A DNA stretch of 35,846 nt from an uncultured Flavobacteriaceae bacterium. GTDB lineage: Bacteria; Bacteroidota; Bacteroidia; Flavobacteriales; Flavobacteriaceae. Below the pieces are notes generated by a model. It had not been told where the DNA came from. It did not search any database and saw nothing but the letters and a program-made list of their open reading frames with translations. The stretch is from assembly GCA_938073895.1 (NCBI GenBank), contig CALJFB010000001.1, positions 1 to 35,846 on the forward strand, in the 5' to 3' direction. A program made the position numbers and the translations under genes. Below, in pieces: positions 1 to 8,757 of this stretch; position 1 is the first letter of the stretch; each line of letters begins with the position of its first letter.

Positions 1-177
1 ACTTTTTAAAAGAATTGCTAATGCTATGTAAGCTACAAATAAAATTCCGTGAGGCATACCAAGCATTTTAACGTAAGACGCATCTTCTGCAAAATACTTA
101 ATTGGAACAGCAACAAATAACAAAAGTAAGTAAGATAAACCTTCTAAAAATGCAGTAATTCTAAATATTGTAGTCAT
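1..177 (-). CDS. DUF3817-type small integral membrane protein (5' part only)
   Basis: The first 59 codons of a minus-strand gene are present; the rest lies left of the window. The protein begins MTTIFRITAFLEGLSYLLLL and continues with a second hydrophobic stretch around a GMPHG motif. The pattern FRxxAxxEGxSYLLLL, then KM.G.PHG, then a hydrophobic helix is what I know from the DUF3817 family of short inner-membrane proteins, which have no established function. The ATG at 175-177 is the only sensible start. It is divergent from the helicase gene at 333, with 155 bases between them. The family call is from recognition of the pattern; no function is inferred. Confidence 0.75.
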   Translation of the reverse strand, partial: MTTIFRITAFLEGLSYLLLLFVAVPIKYFAEDASYVKMLGMPHGILFVAYIALAILLKS

Positions 178-308
178 TTCAATTAAATTTTAAACAAAAA
201 TAGCTGCTTTTAGCTAAATTTTAAAGTTTTAAGTGTTATAATTTTTATTAAAACTTAAGAAAATCAATAATAACTTTTAATTGAAGTTACTACCTTAAAA
301 AGTGTCAT

Positions 309-316
309 TATCTTTG
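309..316 (+). promoter_or_regulatory. Bacteroidota -7 promoter box for the helicase operon
   Basis: TATCTTTG matches the Bacteroidota -7 consensus TAnnTTTG. It lies 16 nt before the ATG at 333, giving a predicted leader of about ten bases. A TTG at 281-283 is a little too far upstream (25 nt spacing) for a good -33 element, so only the -7 box is well supported. Confidence 0.5.
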
Positions 317-332
317 CACAAAATAATAATTT

Positions 333-1676
333 ATGTCAACTACATTCTCAGATTTAGGATTAAGTAAATCAATACAGATAAGTCTTAATACCTTAGATAT
401 TTCTACACCTACAGAAATTCAAGAAAAGGCCATTCCTGTAATTCTAAAAAACGAGCAAGATGTTGTGGCTTTAGCAAAAACTGGAACTGGTAAAACAGCA
501 GCGTTTGGATTACCTTTATTACAATTAATAGATACTAAAAAAGCACAAATTCAAGCTGTAATTTTAGCACCAACAAGAGAGTTAGGCCAACAAATATCAG
601 CAAACCTAGAAGCTTTTGCACAAAATAACACAGAAATTAGTATAGCAACTATTTGTGGAGGAATTCCAATAAAACCTCAAATAGAAGCTTTAAAAAACAC
701 AACACATATTGTAGTAGCTACACCAGGAAGATTAGTAGATTTAATTAAAAGAAACGCAATAAATATTAAAGAAATTTCTCACTTTATTTTAGATGAAGCA
801 GATGAAATGGTTAGCGCTTTAAAAGAAGGTTTAGACGAAATTATTAAAGAAATTCCTAAAAAACGACGCACATTATTATTTACAGCAACTTTATCTGGCG
901 CCATTAAGCAATTGGTAAATAATTATATGTCTAAAAGCGTGATAACTATTGAAGCTAATATGGCTACAACAGGACATCAAGGTATAGAACATCAATTTGT
1001 GGTAGTAGAACCAATAGAGAAATTAGAAGTTTTAATGCACTTTTTAAACTCAAAAGAAGGCCAACAAGGAATTATTTTCTGTAAAACTAAAGCAGCAGTA
1101 AATAAGTTAGCAAAGAATCTAGCCATTAATAAATTCTCGTCTGGCGCTATTCATGGTAGTTTAACGCAAGGTATTCGCGACCGTATTATGGGCCAATTTA
1201 GAGATGGACATATTAATATTTTAGTAGCTACAGATTTAGCAGCTAGAGGAATTGATGTAAAAGATGTGGCTTACGTAGTTAATTATCATTTACCAGATAC
1301 GTACGACAATTATGTACATAGAAGTGGAAGAACAGCAAGAGCTGGAGCAAAAGGCTTAGCTTTAACCGTTTTACAACAAGAAGAAGTATTTGAAATTCCA
1401 GAATTTGAAGCCGAATTAGGTATTAAATTTAATCAATATCAAAAAGCAGATGCTAAAAGTATTGAAGAAAATAATGGCTTAATTTGGGCTAAAAAAATCT
1501 TTAAAACAAAACCTAACCGTGATGTTTCTGAGGAATTTAAAGGACAAATTAAAACCATATTTCATCATTTAACTAAAGAAGAATTAGTCGATAAAATTTT
1601 AGCTAATTATTTAGCAGAAACTACAGCAAAGACCACAAAAACAGAAGTAGTTAAGAAAAAGAAAAAAAGGTCATAA
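333..1676 (+). CDS. DEAD-box ATP-dependent RNA helicase
   Basis: A 447-residue superfamily 2 RNA helicase that unwinds or remodels RNA duplexes using ATP in the cytoplasm. Motifs in order: Q-motif region FSDLGL...PTEIQ near the N-terminus, Walker A AKTGTGKT at residues 48-55, PTRELGQQ (Ia), TPGRLVDL (Ib), DEAD at 154-157, motif III as TAT rather than the usual SAT, then [17 protein letters not shown] and HRSGRTARAG. The C-terminus is a short Lys-rich tail (KKKKKRS), probably for RNA binding. It is 15 nt upstream of a second helicase gene, so the two are probably co-transcribed. The family is certain. The exact role (ribosome assembly, mRNA decay or cold adaptation) cannot be read from the sequence, so no gene symbol is given. 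Confidence 0.95.
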   Translation: MSTTFSDLGLSKSIQISLNTLDISTPTEIQEKAIPVILKNEQDVVALAKTGTGKTAAFGLPLLQLIDTKKAQIQAVILAPTRELGQQISANLEAFAQNNTEISIATICGGIPIKPQIEALKNTTHIVVATPGRLVDLIKRNAINIKEISHFILDEADEMVSALKEGLDEIIKEIPKKRRTLLFTATLSGAIKQLVNNYMSKSVITIEANMATTGHQGIEHQFVVVEPIEKLEVLMHFLNSKEGQQGIIFCKTKAAVNKLAKNLAINKFSSGAIHGSLTQGIRDRIMGQFRDGHINILVATDLAARGIDVKDVAYVVNYHLPDTYDNYVHRSGRTARAGAKGLALTVLQQEEVFEIPEFEAELGIKFNQYQKADAKSIEENNGLIWAKKIFKTKPNRDVSEEFKGQIKTIFHHLTKEELVDKILANYLAETTAKTTKTEVVKKKKKRS

Positions 1677-1691
1677 TTATAAAATAATAGT

Positions 1692-3002
1692 ATGGCAAAT
1701 TATATTAAAACACAACAAGCAATATTAGATAAACTTAATATAACTGCATTAAATCCAATGCAGGAAGAAGCTTTGTTATCTATAACATCTGTAGAAAATA
1801 CGGTATTATTATCGCCAACAGGAACAGGTAAAACGTTGGCTTTTTTATTGCCAACACTACAAACTTTAGATAAAAATTCTGAGCACGTACAATTATTAAT
1901 TTTAGTGCCATCTAGAGAATTAGCTATTCAAATTGAGCAAGTTATTAGAGAAATGGGAACTGGTTTTAAAGCTAACGCAGTTTATGGTGGAAGACATTTT
2001 TCTAAAGATAAATTAGAATTAGCCCACGAACCTGCAATTTTAATAGGAACTCCAGGAAGAGTTGCAGATCACTTAAGACGAAAAACCTTTTCTGTAAATC
2101 AGCTTAAAACCTTAATCTTAGACGAGTTTGATAAGTCTTTAGAAGTTGGTTTCGAACAAGAAATGAGCGAAATTATATCAAGCTTACCATTTATAAAACG
2201 TCGTGTATTAACGTCTGCAACTAAAGATATGCAAATTCCAAGATTTGTAGGCTTAAAAGACGAAATTACAATAGATTATTTAGGAACAAAAACGTCTAAA
2301 TTAGAAGTTAAAACAGTTATTTCTCAAGATAAAAATAAATTAAATGCTTTAGTAGAATTGTTGCAATCTATTGGAAATAAACCAGGAATAATTTTTTGTA
2401 ATTATAAAGACACTATTAGTTTTGTAAGTAATTTTTTAAATGAAAGTAACATTCCACATGGCACTTTTTATGGTGCAATGGAGCAAGTAGATAGAGAACG
2501 TGCTTTAATAAAATTTAGAAACGGAACGCATCAAATTATAATTGCTACAGATTTAGCAGCAAGAGGTTTAGATATTCCAGAACTTAATTATATAATTCAT
2601 TACCAATTACCATTAAAAGCTGAAGAATTTACCCATAGAAATGGTCGTACCGCAAGGATGAATGCAAAAGGTACATCTTATGTTTTGCAATGGGAAAAAG
2701 AAGTTTTACCAGATTTTATTGAAGCACCAATTTTAACAGATTTAGAATCTAAAAACGAAACTATTTCAACTAATTGGTCCACTTTATTTATTTCTGGTGG
2801 ACGAAAAGACAAAATTTCTAAAGGCGATATTGCAGGTTTATTTTTTAAACAAGGAAACTTAGAGAAAAACGAACTAGGAATTATAGAATTAAAACAAGAT
2901 TGCGCATTTATATCTGTTCCAAAGAAAAAAGCGCAAGAATTAATAGAGAAAACAAATAATACGCGACTTAAAAAGAAAAAAGTCCGAGTTACGTTAATAT
3001 AA
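1692..3002 (+). CDS. DEAD-box-family helicase with DEFD motif II and DbpA-type RNA-binding domain
   Basis: A 436-residue SF2 helicase. It shows PTGTGKT (Walker A), [17 protein letters not shown], motif II as DEFD at residues 144-147 in place of [20 protein letters not shown] and HRNGRTARM. Residues about 366-436 carry the signature of the DbpA/CsdA RNA-binding domain: [15 protein letters not shown] at the start and a final KKKKVRVTL strand. In E. coli DbpA this domain targets 23S rRNA during large-subunit assembly, so a ribosome-biogenesis role is the best inference. The gene starts 15 nt after the previous helicase and ends 14 nt before the SDR gene. The Ala-to-Phe change in motif II is conservative for ATP and Mg binding, since both Asp residues and the Glu are kept. 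Confidence 0.92.
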   Translation: MANYIKTQQAILDKLNITALNPMQEEALLSITSVENTVLLSPTGTGKTLAFLLPTLQTLDKNSEHVQLLILVPSRELAIQIEQVIREMGTGFKANAVYGGRHFSKDKLELAHEPAILIGTPGRVADHLRRKTFSVNQLKTLILDEFDKSLEVGFEQEMSEIISSLPFIKRRVLTSATKDMQIPRFVGLKDEITIDYLGTKTSKLEVKTVISQDKNKLNALVELLQSIGNKPGIIFCNYKDTISFVSNFLNESNIPHGTFYGAMEQVDRERALIKFRNGTHQIIIATDLAARGLDIPELNYIIHYQLPLKAEEFTHRNGRTARMNAKGTSYVLQWEKEVLPDFIEAPILTDLESKNETISTNWSTLFISGGRKDKISKGDIAGLFFKQGNLEKNELGIIELKQDCAFISVPKKKAQELIEKTNNTRLKKKKVRVTLI

Positions 3003-3016
3003 TAAGCTTAATTTTG

Positions 3017-4552
3017 ATGAGCAAAGAGTTAGATAATAAAGATATTTCGGCATGTATTGCAACTATACAAGGTCTTTTGGATAATACAAATTTGTTGTTT
3101 GAATTACCAGAAACGCAACGTGTGGAACTTTTTAAAGTTGCAGGTGCATTAACAAGACCAGATAGAGACGAGTTTCAACGTAGACGTAAAGATGCTAAAA
3201 AAGCAGCTAAACGTAAGCAAATTGAAGCCGATAAACACGCTAGGAAATCTACAGGAATACGTACAGCAAGAGAAAATATTATTTTTGAAGCACCAAAATT
3301 ATTGGCAGCAGCACAATTATCTGAAGATACGCCAGAATTAGAATCGGCAAGAAACTGTTATGTCTGCAAAACAATGTACACAAAATTGCATCATTTTTAC
3401 GATACAATGTGTACAGATTGCGGCGATTTAAACTACGCTAAACGTTTTCAGCTTACAGATTTAACAGATCAAGTGGCAGTAATTACAGGTTCTAGATTAA
3501 AAATTGGGTATCATATTACATTAATGTTATTGCGTTCTGGTGCAACAGTTATTGCAACCACACGTTTTCCAGCAGATTCTGCTATTCGTTTTGCAAAAGA
3601 AGACGATTATAAACAATGGAGTAACAGATTACATATTCACGGACTAGATTTACGACATATTCCAAGTGTTGAAATTTTTTGTAATTATATCGAACAAAAA
3701 TACGATAGATTAGATATTTTAATTAATAATGCTGCGCAAACAGTTAGAAGACCTTCAGGATTTTATTTTCATTTAATGGAAAAGGAAGAGTTGCCAGTAT
3801 CCGAATTACCAAAATTAGCACAACCATTATTAAAAAATCATTTAGAATGTTTACAGGAATTAGCAGACTTAAGTGTAAGTACAGCTAAAACCAGTAAAAA
3901 CAATGTATTACCAGTAACATGGCATGGATCAGAACCAGGAATTGGGTTACGAAACTCTGCCGAATTATCTCAGATTCCTTATAGTTTTGACAACTCGTTA
4001 CAAGCTAAAGAAGTGTTTCCTGAAGGCCAATTAGATGCAGATTTACAACAAGTAGATTTACGTAAAACAAATAGTTGGCGTTTAAAATTAGGTGAGATTG
4101 AAACCACAGAAATGGTAGAAGTTCAGCTAGTTAATGCAGTAGCTCCATTTGTATTGTGTAATCGTTTATCGCAATTAATGATGAAGGAAAACACAGGTAA
4201 AAAGCATATTATAAATGTATCTGCAATGGAAGGAAAGTTCCATAGATTCAAGAAAGAAGATCGTCATCCGCACACTAATATGGCAAAAGCAGCTTTAAAT
4301 ATGTTAACACATACATCTGCTTCAACATTTGCAAAATCGGGTATTTACATGAATGCTGTAGATACTGGTTGGGTTACAGACGAAGATCCAGCAGAATTAT
4401 CTAAGAAAAAAGTAGAAGAACACGATTTTCAACCGCCATTAGATATTGTAGATGGCGCAGCAAGAGTTATGGATCCATTAATAGATGGAATTAACACAGG
4501 AAAACATTGGTGTGGTAAATTTTTAAAGGATTATTTCCCTATAGATTGGTAG
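3017..4552 (+). CDS. Zinc-ribbon SDR-fold protein with altered catalytic residues
   Basis: A 511-residue protein starting at the ATG at 3017; a TTG just before it is unnecessary. Residues 1-110 are charged and helical with a basic patch ([13 protein letters not shown]). Four cysteines at C114, C117, C132 and C135 (CxxC-x14-CxxC) look like a structural zinc ribbon. From about residue 150 there is a short-chain dehydrogenase/reductase domain with [12 protein letters not shown] (158-164), [11 protein letters not shown], Ser402 in NVSAMEG and Lys424 in NMAKAAL. Two features are odd: the second Gly of TGxxxGxG is Lys162, and the Tyr of YxxxK is Thr420. Either it is not a classical oxidoreductase or another residue takes the role of Tyr. 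The gene closes the helicase operon (14-nt gap). The substrate is unknown, and a regulatory or RNA-linked role is only a guess from context. Confidence 0.8.
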   Translation: MSKELDNKDISACIATIQGLLDNTNLLFELPETQRVELFKVAGALTRPDRDEFQRRRKDAKKAAKRKQIEADKHARKSTGIRTARENIIFEAPKLLAAAQLSEDTPELESARNCYVCKTMYTKLHHFYDTMCTDCGDLNYAKRFQLTDLTDQVAVITGSRLKIGYHITLMLLRSGATVIATTRFPADSAIRFAKEDDYKQWSNRLHIHGLDLRHIPSVEIFCNYIEQKYDRLDILINNAAQTVRRPSGFYFHLMEKEELPVSELPKLAQPLLKNHLECLQELADLSVSTAKTSKNNVLPVTWHGSEPGIGLRNSAELSQIPYSFDNSLQAKEVFPEGQLDADLQQVDLRKTNSWRLKLGEIETTEMVEVQLVNAVAPFVLCNRLSQLMMKENTGKKHIINVSAMEGKFHRFKKEDRHPHTNMAKAALNMLTHTSASTFAKSGIYMNAVDTGWVTDEDPAELSKKKVEEHDFQPPLDIVDGAARVMDPLIDGINTGKHWCGKFLKDYFPIDW

Positions 4553-4656
4553 GTTTTTTAAGTAAGTAAATTTAAGTATTTAGTTAACAGGAAATCTATT
4601 AGCTTTATTGGATATGTAGTTATATCTAATTACTAAATAATACAGTACAATAATCT

Positions 4657-5118
4657 ATGAGTAACACGCATCTTTACACTTTAAGTCTTAAATGGATTGG
4701 AAATTCTAAACTAAATTCTATTAGAAACGATAGATTATATGAAATAGCTATTCCTGGAAAACCAAGTTTTAAAGGTTCAGCAGATCAAACATTTTATGGA
4801 GATGCAACTTTGGTTAATCCGGAAGATTTGTTGCTATCGGCTTTGTCTTCTTGTCATATGATGTCTTATTTTTATGTGTGTCGTAAAAACAACATAGAAA
4901 TTGTTTCTTATCAAGATAATCCTGTAGGCACTTTACAAGTAAATCCAAATGGAAGCGGACAGTTTAGTAAAGTAGTTTTAAAACCTTTAATTAAACTTAA
5001 AAAAGCATCTAATTTTAAATTAGCTTTTAATTTACATTCTGAAGCTAAATCACTTTGTTTTATAGGTAATTCTTGTAGTTTTCCAATAGCAATAGAACCA
5101 ATAATAGAAGTAGAGTAG
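4657..5118 (+). CDS. OsmC/Ohr family protein
   Basis: A 153-residue OsmC-like protein. This family reduces organic hydroperoxides with a reactive cysteine pair. Cys66 sits in the helix ALSSCHMMSY, and Cys134 in SLCFIGNSC (with Cys140 six residues on), matching the two conserved family positions. NPEDLLLSALSSCHM is the typical entry to the central helix. The N-terminal half has the short beta strands and the DATLVNPED motif seen in the OsmC branch rather than in Ohr. It stands alone, with about 100 nt upstream and its own stop 137 nt before the cold-shock gene. The family is confident; the peroxidase substrate is not determined by sequence. Confidence 0.88.
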   Translation: MSNTHLYTLSLKWIGNSKLNSIRNDRLYEIAIPGKPSFKGSADQTFYGDATLVNPEDLLLSALSSCHMMSYFYVCRKNNIEIVSYQDNPVGTLQVNPNGSGQFSKVVLKPLIKLKKASNFKLAFNLHSEAKSLCFIGNSCSFPIAIEPIIEVE

Positions 5119-5202
5119 ATATGTAGATTATACTAGTATTAATTTGCACTTTAGCTAAATAAGACTTAATTAAATAGATTATTTTACTATAATTTCTAAA
5201 CG

Positions 5203-5217
5203 TGGCACGTAAATTGC
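5203..5217 (+). promoter_or_regulatory. Sigma-54 (RpoN) -24/-12 promoter before the cold-shock gene
   Basis: TGGCACGTAAATTGC is a full match to the sigma-54 core TGGCACG-N4-TTGC. The invariant GG (5204-5205) and GC (5216-5217) are exactly 12 nt apart. The predicted start of transcription is near 5228, about 27 nt before the ATG at 5255. No TAnnTTTG box is visible in the same gap. The match is seen directly; its use in vivo is inferred. Confidence 0.7.
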
Positions 5218-5254
5218 CTTTAACTAAGTAATTAATACAATAAATTATATTACA

Positions 5255-5446
5255 ATGATTAAAGGAACAGTAAAATTCTTCAATGATGACAAAGGTTTTG
5301 GATTCATAACAGAAGAAAGTTCAAACACAGACCATTTTGTCCACATTTCAGGTTTAATAGACGAAATTCGTGAAGGCGATAACGTTGAATTTGAGTTAAC
5401 AGAAGGTAAAAAAGGATTAAATGCAATTAACGTAAAAGTTATCTAA
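5255..5446 (+). CDS. CspA-family cold-shock protein
   Basis: A 63-residue single cold-shock domain that binds single-stranded RNA and DNA and acts as an RNA chaperone. RNP1 is KGFGFI (residues 13-18) and RNP2 is HFVHIS (27-32), with FFN before and VEFEL after, as in CspA. Length is normal for the family. The gene is monocistronic: an apparent sigma-54 promoter lies upstream and an intrinsic terminator follows 25 nt after the stop. Regulation by RpoN is unusual for a csp gene and would tie its expression to an enhancer-binding activator rather than directly to temperature. Confidence 0.95.
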   Translation: MIKGTVKFFNDDKGFGFITEESSNTDHFVHISGLIDEIREGDNVEFELTEGKKGLNAINVKVI

Positions 5447-5470
5447 ACATATAGTACTTTATTAAATTTA

Positions 5471-5501
5471 AGCCCATTATATATATAATGGGCTTTTTTT
5501 T
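5471..5501 (+). terminator. Intrinsic terminator of the cold-shock gene
   Basis: AGCCCATTATA pairs perfectly with TATAATGGGCT (5471-5494 is a continuous palindrome) and is followed by a run of Ts. It lies just after the csp stop. On the minus strand the stem is not followed by a good T-run, so it probably does not serve the transporter gene. Confidence 0.88.
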
Positions 5502-5577
5502 ATTATTTATAGTAATGCAATTTGAAAGCAGAATTCTATTGAACGTCTAATTTTGCAAAAACGATAGTAGTGGCAGC

Positions 5578-5610
5578 TTTTGTAAAATTTAAATCTACGA
5601 TTTTACAAAA
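5578..5610. repeat. 11-bp perfect inverted repeat in csp-transporter gap
   Basis: TTTTGTAAAAT at 5578-5588 is the exact reverse complement of ATTTTACAAAA at 5600-5610, with an 11-nt loop. A related shorter palindrome (TTTTGCAAAA) lies at 5551-5560. The surrounding 5517-5650 gap also has a GC-richer patch around 5620-5645 unlike the rest. No ORF or RNA gene was recognised. It may be the decayed end of a mobile element or a weak terminator for the minus-strand gene. Confidence 0.45.
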
Positions 5611-5650
5611 CTATAACGTATAGCGTGGTGGCTTGCCATTTGCCCAAATA

Positions 5651-6556
5651 TTAACTATTAGAATACAGAATTAAAAACACGCCAAGCATTATACCAACTA
5701 ATGGAATTAGCTTTTTACGCTTGTTTTTTTCTTTAAAAACCAAGCCACCAATAACAACAGCAATAATAATCTGACTTCGTTTAATGGCAGATAATAACAT
5801 AATTAGTGCATCTGGATCCTGCAAGGCTTTAAAATAGAAGTAATCTGCTGCTTGCAATAAAATTCCAACCATTGGTATAGACCAACGGAATTTAAAGTCT
5901 TTACGCTTTTTGGCATAAGGAAACCATGTAAAACTTAGGATTACTAATAAAATGAGAATGGTGTAAAAACAAAACCAAAATTGTAAGGTTTGCGGATTTA
6001 AACTTAAATTCTGAATTAAAAACTTATCGTATAAACCACTACTTGCACCTAAAAACGTAGCGCCAATTATAGCAAATATCCATTTATTGCGTTTAAAATT
6101 TATACCTTCTTTTTTTCCTATTCTAGAATATAATATAACCGAAAAAATAATTAAGAAAAACCCAATCCATTGGTAAGCGTTTGGACTTTCTTTATAAATT
6201 AAAATGGCACCAATAAAGGTAAAAAATGGTCCTGCACTTCTAATTGGTGTAACAATTGTAATTGGTAAATGTTTTAAAGCTTGGTAGGCTAAAACCCAAG
6301 AACTTGCCATTATTACCGATTTTATAAAAATAAAACCATGGGTTTCCTTAGTTAATTGTTGAAAATTATAACCTTTTTCTATGGCATAATCTGGATAAAA
6401 AATGGCAAACACATAAAATGTTGCCACAAATAAGAAACCACTTGTAACAGTTCCTAAAAGCACCGGAAAAACTTCGTTTCCTTGTACGGCATGTTTTTTA
6501 CATAAATTATGTAAGCCAATAAATAAAGCGGCTAAAAGCCCAAGATACATCCACAT
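5651..6556 (-). CDS. EamA/DMT-superfamily membrane transporter
   Basis: A 301-residue polytopic inner-membrane protein with about ten hydrophobic helices arranged as two EamA-like repeats. The first repeat contains VLAYQALKHLPITIVTPIRS followed by GPFFTFIGAILIYKE. The second contains AADYFYFKALQDPDALIML and KRSQIIIAVVIGGLVFKE. This helix, 'S/P-I', 'F-x-E' pattern is typical of drug/metabolite transporters, whose substrates vary and cannot be told from sequence. I chose the ATG at 6554-6556. An upstream in-frame TTG at 6563-6565 lies within the predicted promoter box and is rejected. A second ATG at 6548-6550 is possible. It is transcribed toward the csp gene and away from the EF-hand operon. 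Confidence 0.85.
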   Translation of the reverse strand: MWMYLGLLAALFIGLHNLCKKHAVQGNEVFPVLLGTVTSGFLFVATFYVFAIFYPDYAIEKGYNFQQLTKETHGFIFIKSVIMASSWVLAYQALKHLPITIVTPIRSAGPFFTFIGAILIYKESPNAYQWIGFFLIIFSVILYSRIGKKEGINFKRNKWIFAIIGATFLGASSGLYDKFLIQNLSLNPQTLQFWFCFYTILILLVILSFTWFPYAKKRKDFKFRWSIPMVGILLQAADYFYFKALQDPDALIMLLSAIKRSQIIIAVVIGGLVFKEKNKRKKLIPLVGIMLGVFLILYSNS

Positions 6557-6562
6557 AGACCG

Positions 6563-6570
6563 CAAATATA
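6563..6570 (-). promoter_or_regulatory. -7 promoter box abutting the transporter start (near-leaderless)
   Basis: On the minus strand this reads TATATTTG, a perfect TAnnTTTG box. The first ATG (6556) begins only six bases downstream, so transcription should start at or next to the start codon. This implies a leaderless or nearly leaderless mRNA. Confidence 0.55.
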
Positions 6571-6683
6571 AGTTTTAATACGGGTTTAATTAACTTGGAT
6601 TTAACAGTAATTAAAAGTTTTAAACACAAGTTTTTTAAAAATAGGTCATCTAATTAAACATAACTTATAAAAACAAATAGATT

Positions 6684-7208
6684 ATGACAACGCATAGAAT
6701 TAAAACTGTAATTACTATTTTTTCATTATTTGCAAGTGTAGCACTTTTTGCTCAAGGTCCAGGAAAAAGAGGCGGCAGAGGTAGAGATAGACCAGAAAAA
6801 AGTGCAAAACCTAATGCTACTACTATAATGTCTAAGTTAGATAGTAATAGTGATAACAAAATTGATAGAGATGAAGCTGCTAAAGATAGTAAAGGTAAAA
6901 TTTCTAAAAATTTTGATGAAATAGATGCAGATGCCAACAATACCATTTCTTTAGAAGAATTAAAAGCGTCTTTAGAAAACAGACCAATGAAAAAGATTTC
7001 GGCTGAAAAATTGATTAAAAAATTAGACGATGATAAAAATGGAACACTAAATGAACTTGAAGTTGCTGCAAAGAAAAACAGTCTTTTAGTAAATCATTTT
7101 AAAAAAATAGATACCAATAGTAATGGTGAAATAGATCAAACGGAATTAGATGCATTTTTGTCTAGAGGTAACGATAATAAAAAAACGAAACGAAAAAATA
7201 GACGTTAA
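6684..7208 (+). CDS. Exported four-EF-hand calcium-binding protein
   Basis: A 174-residue protein with a Sec signal peptide (hydrophobic core about residues 8-22, likely cut after A23 in LFAQG). A Gly/Arg-rich linker follows, then four EF-hand loops at residues 53-64, 81-92, 115-126 and 143-154, each starting with Asp and ending with Glu. Loops 3 and 4 (DDDKNGTLNELE, DTNSNGEIDQTE) keep the central Gly and look able to bind calcium. Loops 1 and 2 have Asn at that place and may be weaker. The tail is Lys/Arg-rich. It is the first gene of a three-gene set, 32 nt upstream of the CotH gene. A calcium-dependent scaffold or sensor for its neighbours is inferred, not shown. Confidence 0.85.
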   Translation: MTTHRIKTVITIFSLFASVALFAQGPGKRGGRGRDRPEKSAKPNATTIMSKLDSNSDNKIDRDEAAKDSKGKISKNFDEIDADANNTISLEELKASLENRPMKKISAEKLIKKLDDDKNGTLNELEVAAKKNSLLVNHFKKIDTNSNGEIDQTELDAFLSRGNDNKKTKRKNRR

Positions 7209-7240
7209 TAAATTATAACTAAATAATTAAAAACATAAAG

Positions 7241-8713
7241 ATGATAAAGCAAAAAAGTAAATTAAATACTTATTTTATTACGTTACTATTTTCTGTTGCT
7301 GCAATAGCATTTAATGCATGTAGTAACGACGATGATTCGACTACAGAAGTAACTGGTAATTCTGGTGTAACAGAAGAATTATATGCAGATACAGATTTTG
7401 AAACCACAGATTGGACAACGGAAACACATACAAAAAATGTAGATCCGAACTTTAACGAAGTTTTTGAAGATAATACCATAAAGCGACTAGATGTAGTAGT
7501 TTCTAATACACGCTGGCAAAATATGCTAAGTAATATGACTGATCTTTATGGTGCTTTTGGAACCGGAAGTTCTGGTCCAAATGGTGGCGGACCTGGCGGT
7601 CAAGGACAAGGAACTGTTTCTACAGATTTAGATGAAGATCCTATGTTTGTTCCTGCTAATGTTTTATGTAATGGTTTAGAATGGTATAGAGTTGGTGTTC
7701 GTTTTAAAGGAAATTCTAGCTTAAGAACAGCTTGGCAAAATGGTAACTTAAAACTATCTCTTAAATTAGATTTTGATGAGTTTGAAGATCAATATCCTCA
7801 AATTGATAATCAACGTTTTTATGGATTTAAAAAATTAAGCCTTAAAAATAATTTTGATGATAAATCTATGATTAGAGAAAAAGTAGCTGGCGATGTATTT
7901 AGAAATGCTGGTTTAGCTGGATCTCATACCGCTTTTTATAGACTTTATGTAGATCATGGCGATGGCCCACAATATTTTGGAGTTTACACAATGGTTGAAG
8001 AAGTAGACGATACTGTTTTAGATAATCAATTTTCTGATGATAATGGAAATTTGTATAAACCAGATGGAAATGCAGCAAGTTTTGCAAGTGGTAGTTATAA
8101 TGAAGATGAATATGTAAAAAAATCAAATGAAGATGAGGCAGATTTTTCAGATGTATCAAGTTTGCTATCTGTTTTACACAACAATACAAGACTAACTAAT
8201 GCCCAAACTTGGAGAGCAGACTTAGATGCGATTTTAGATACAGATGTATTTTTAAAATATTTAGCAGTTAATACAGTTATTCAAAACTGGGATACTTACG
8301 GTAGAATGACTCATAATTATTACTTATATAATAATCCAGATACTAGTAAATTAACTTGGATTCCATGGGATAATAACGAAGCGTTACAATTAGGTAAATT
8401 AGGTGGCTCTTTACCTTTAGATTTTTCAGGATTAAACGCATCAGATTGGCCGTTAATAAGTTATATGTATCAAGATGCAACTTATAGAGAAAAGTACGAT
8501 ACTTATGTGCAAGATGTAGTAAATAACGCTTTTAATGCCAGTACAATGCAATCGTTATACAATTCGTATTCTGCATTATTAGAACCTTATGCTACAACAG
8601 AACTTCCAGGATATACCTATTTAAATAATAGTTCTGAGTTTCAAACTGCTATTAATACGTTAAGTGCTCATGTATCTCAAAGAGCTACAGATATAATTAA
8701 TTATTTAAACTAA
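7241..8713 (+). CDS. CotH-kinase family surface lipoprotein
   Basis: A 490-residue lipoprotein. The hydrophobic signal ends in FNAC with Cys27, followed by SNDDD, an acidic patch like the lipoprotein export signal that sends Bacteroidota lipoproteins to the cell surface. A Gly-rich low-complexity stretch occurs near residue 110. The CotH domain covers about residues 145-430: VGVRFKGNSSLR, the KLSLKNNFDDKSMIREK segment, FGVYTMVEEVDD, then NWDTYGRMTHNYYLY and TWIPWDNNEAL, which carry the Asp residues expected for Mg-ATP binding and catalysis. Bacillus CotH is an atypical protein kinase that phosphorylates spore-coat proteins; here the substrate is unknown. The flanking genes encode EF-hand and YHYH proteins, which are candidate substrates or partners. 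Confidence 0.88.
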   Translation: MIKQKSKLNTYFITLLFSVAAIAFNACSNDDDSTTEVTGNSGVTEELYADTDFETTDWTTETHTKNVDPNFNEVFEDNTIKRLDVVVSNTRWQNMLSNMTDLYGAFGTGSSGPNGGGPGGQGQGTVSTDLDEDPMFVPANVLCNGLEWYRVGVRFKGNSSLRTAWQNGNLKLSLKLDFDEFEDQYPQIDNQRFYGFKKLSLKNNFDDKSMIREKVAGDVFRNAGLAGSHTAFYRLYVDHGDGPQYFGVYTMVEEVDDTVLDNQFSDDNGNLYKPDGNAASFASGSYNEDEYVKKSNEDEADFSDVSSLLSVLHNNTRLTNAQTWRADLDAILDTDVFLKYLAVNTVIQNWDTYGRMTHNYYLYNNPDTSKLTWIPWDNNEALQLGKLGGSLPLDFSGLNASDWPLISYMYQDATYREKYDTYVQDVVNNAFNASTMQSLYNSYSALLEPYATTELPGYTYLNNSSEFQTAINTLSAHVSQRATDIINYLN

Positions 8714-8757
8714 GTAAAAATGATTATTTACTTTAATAAATTCAAAATAATTAGATT

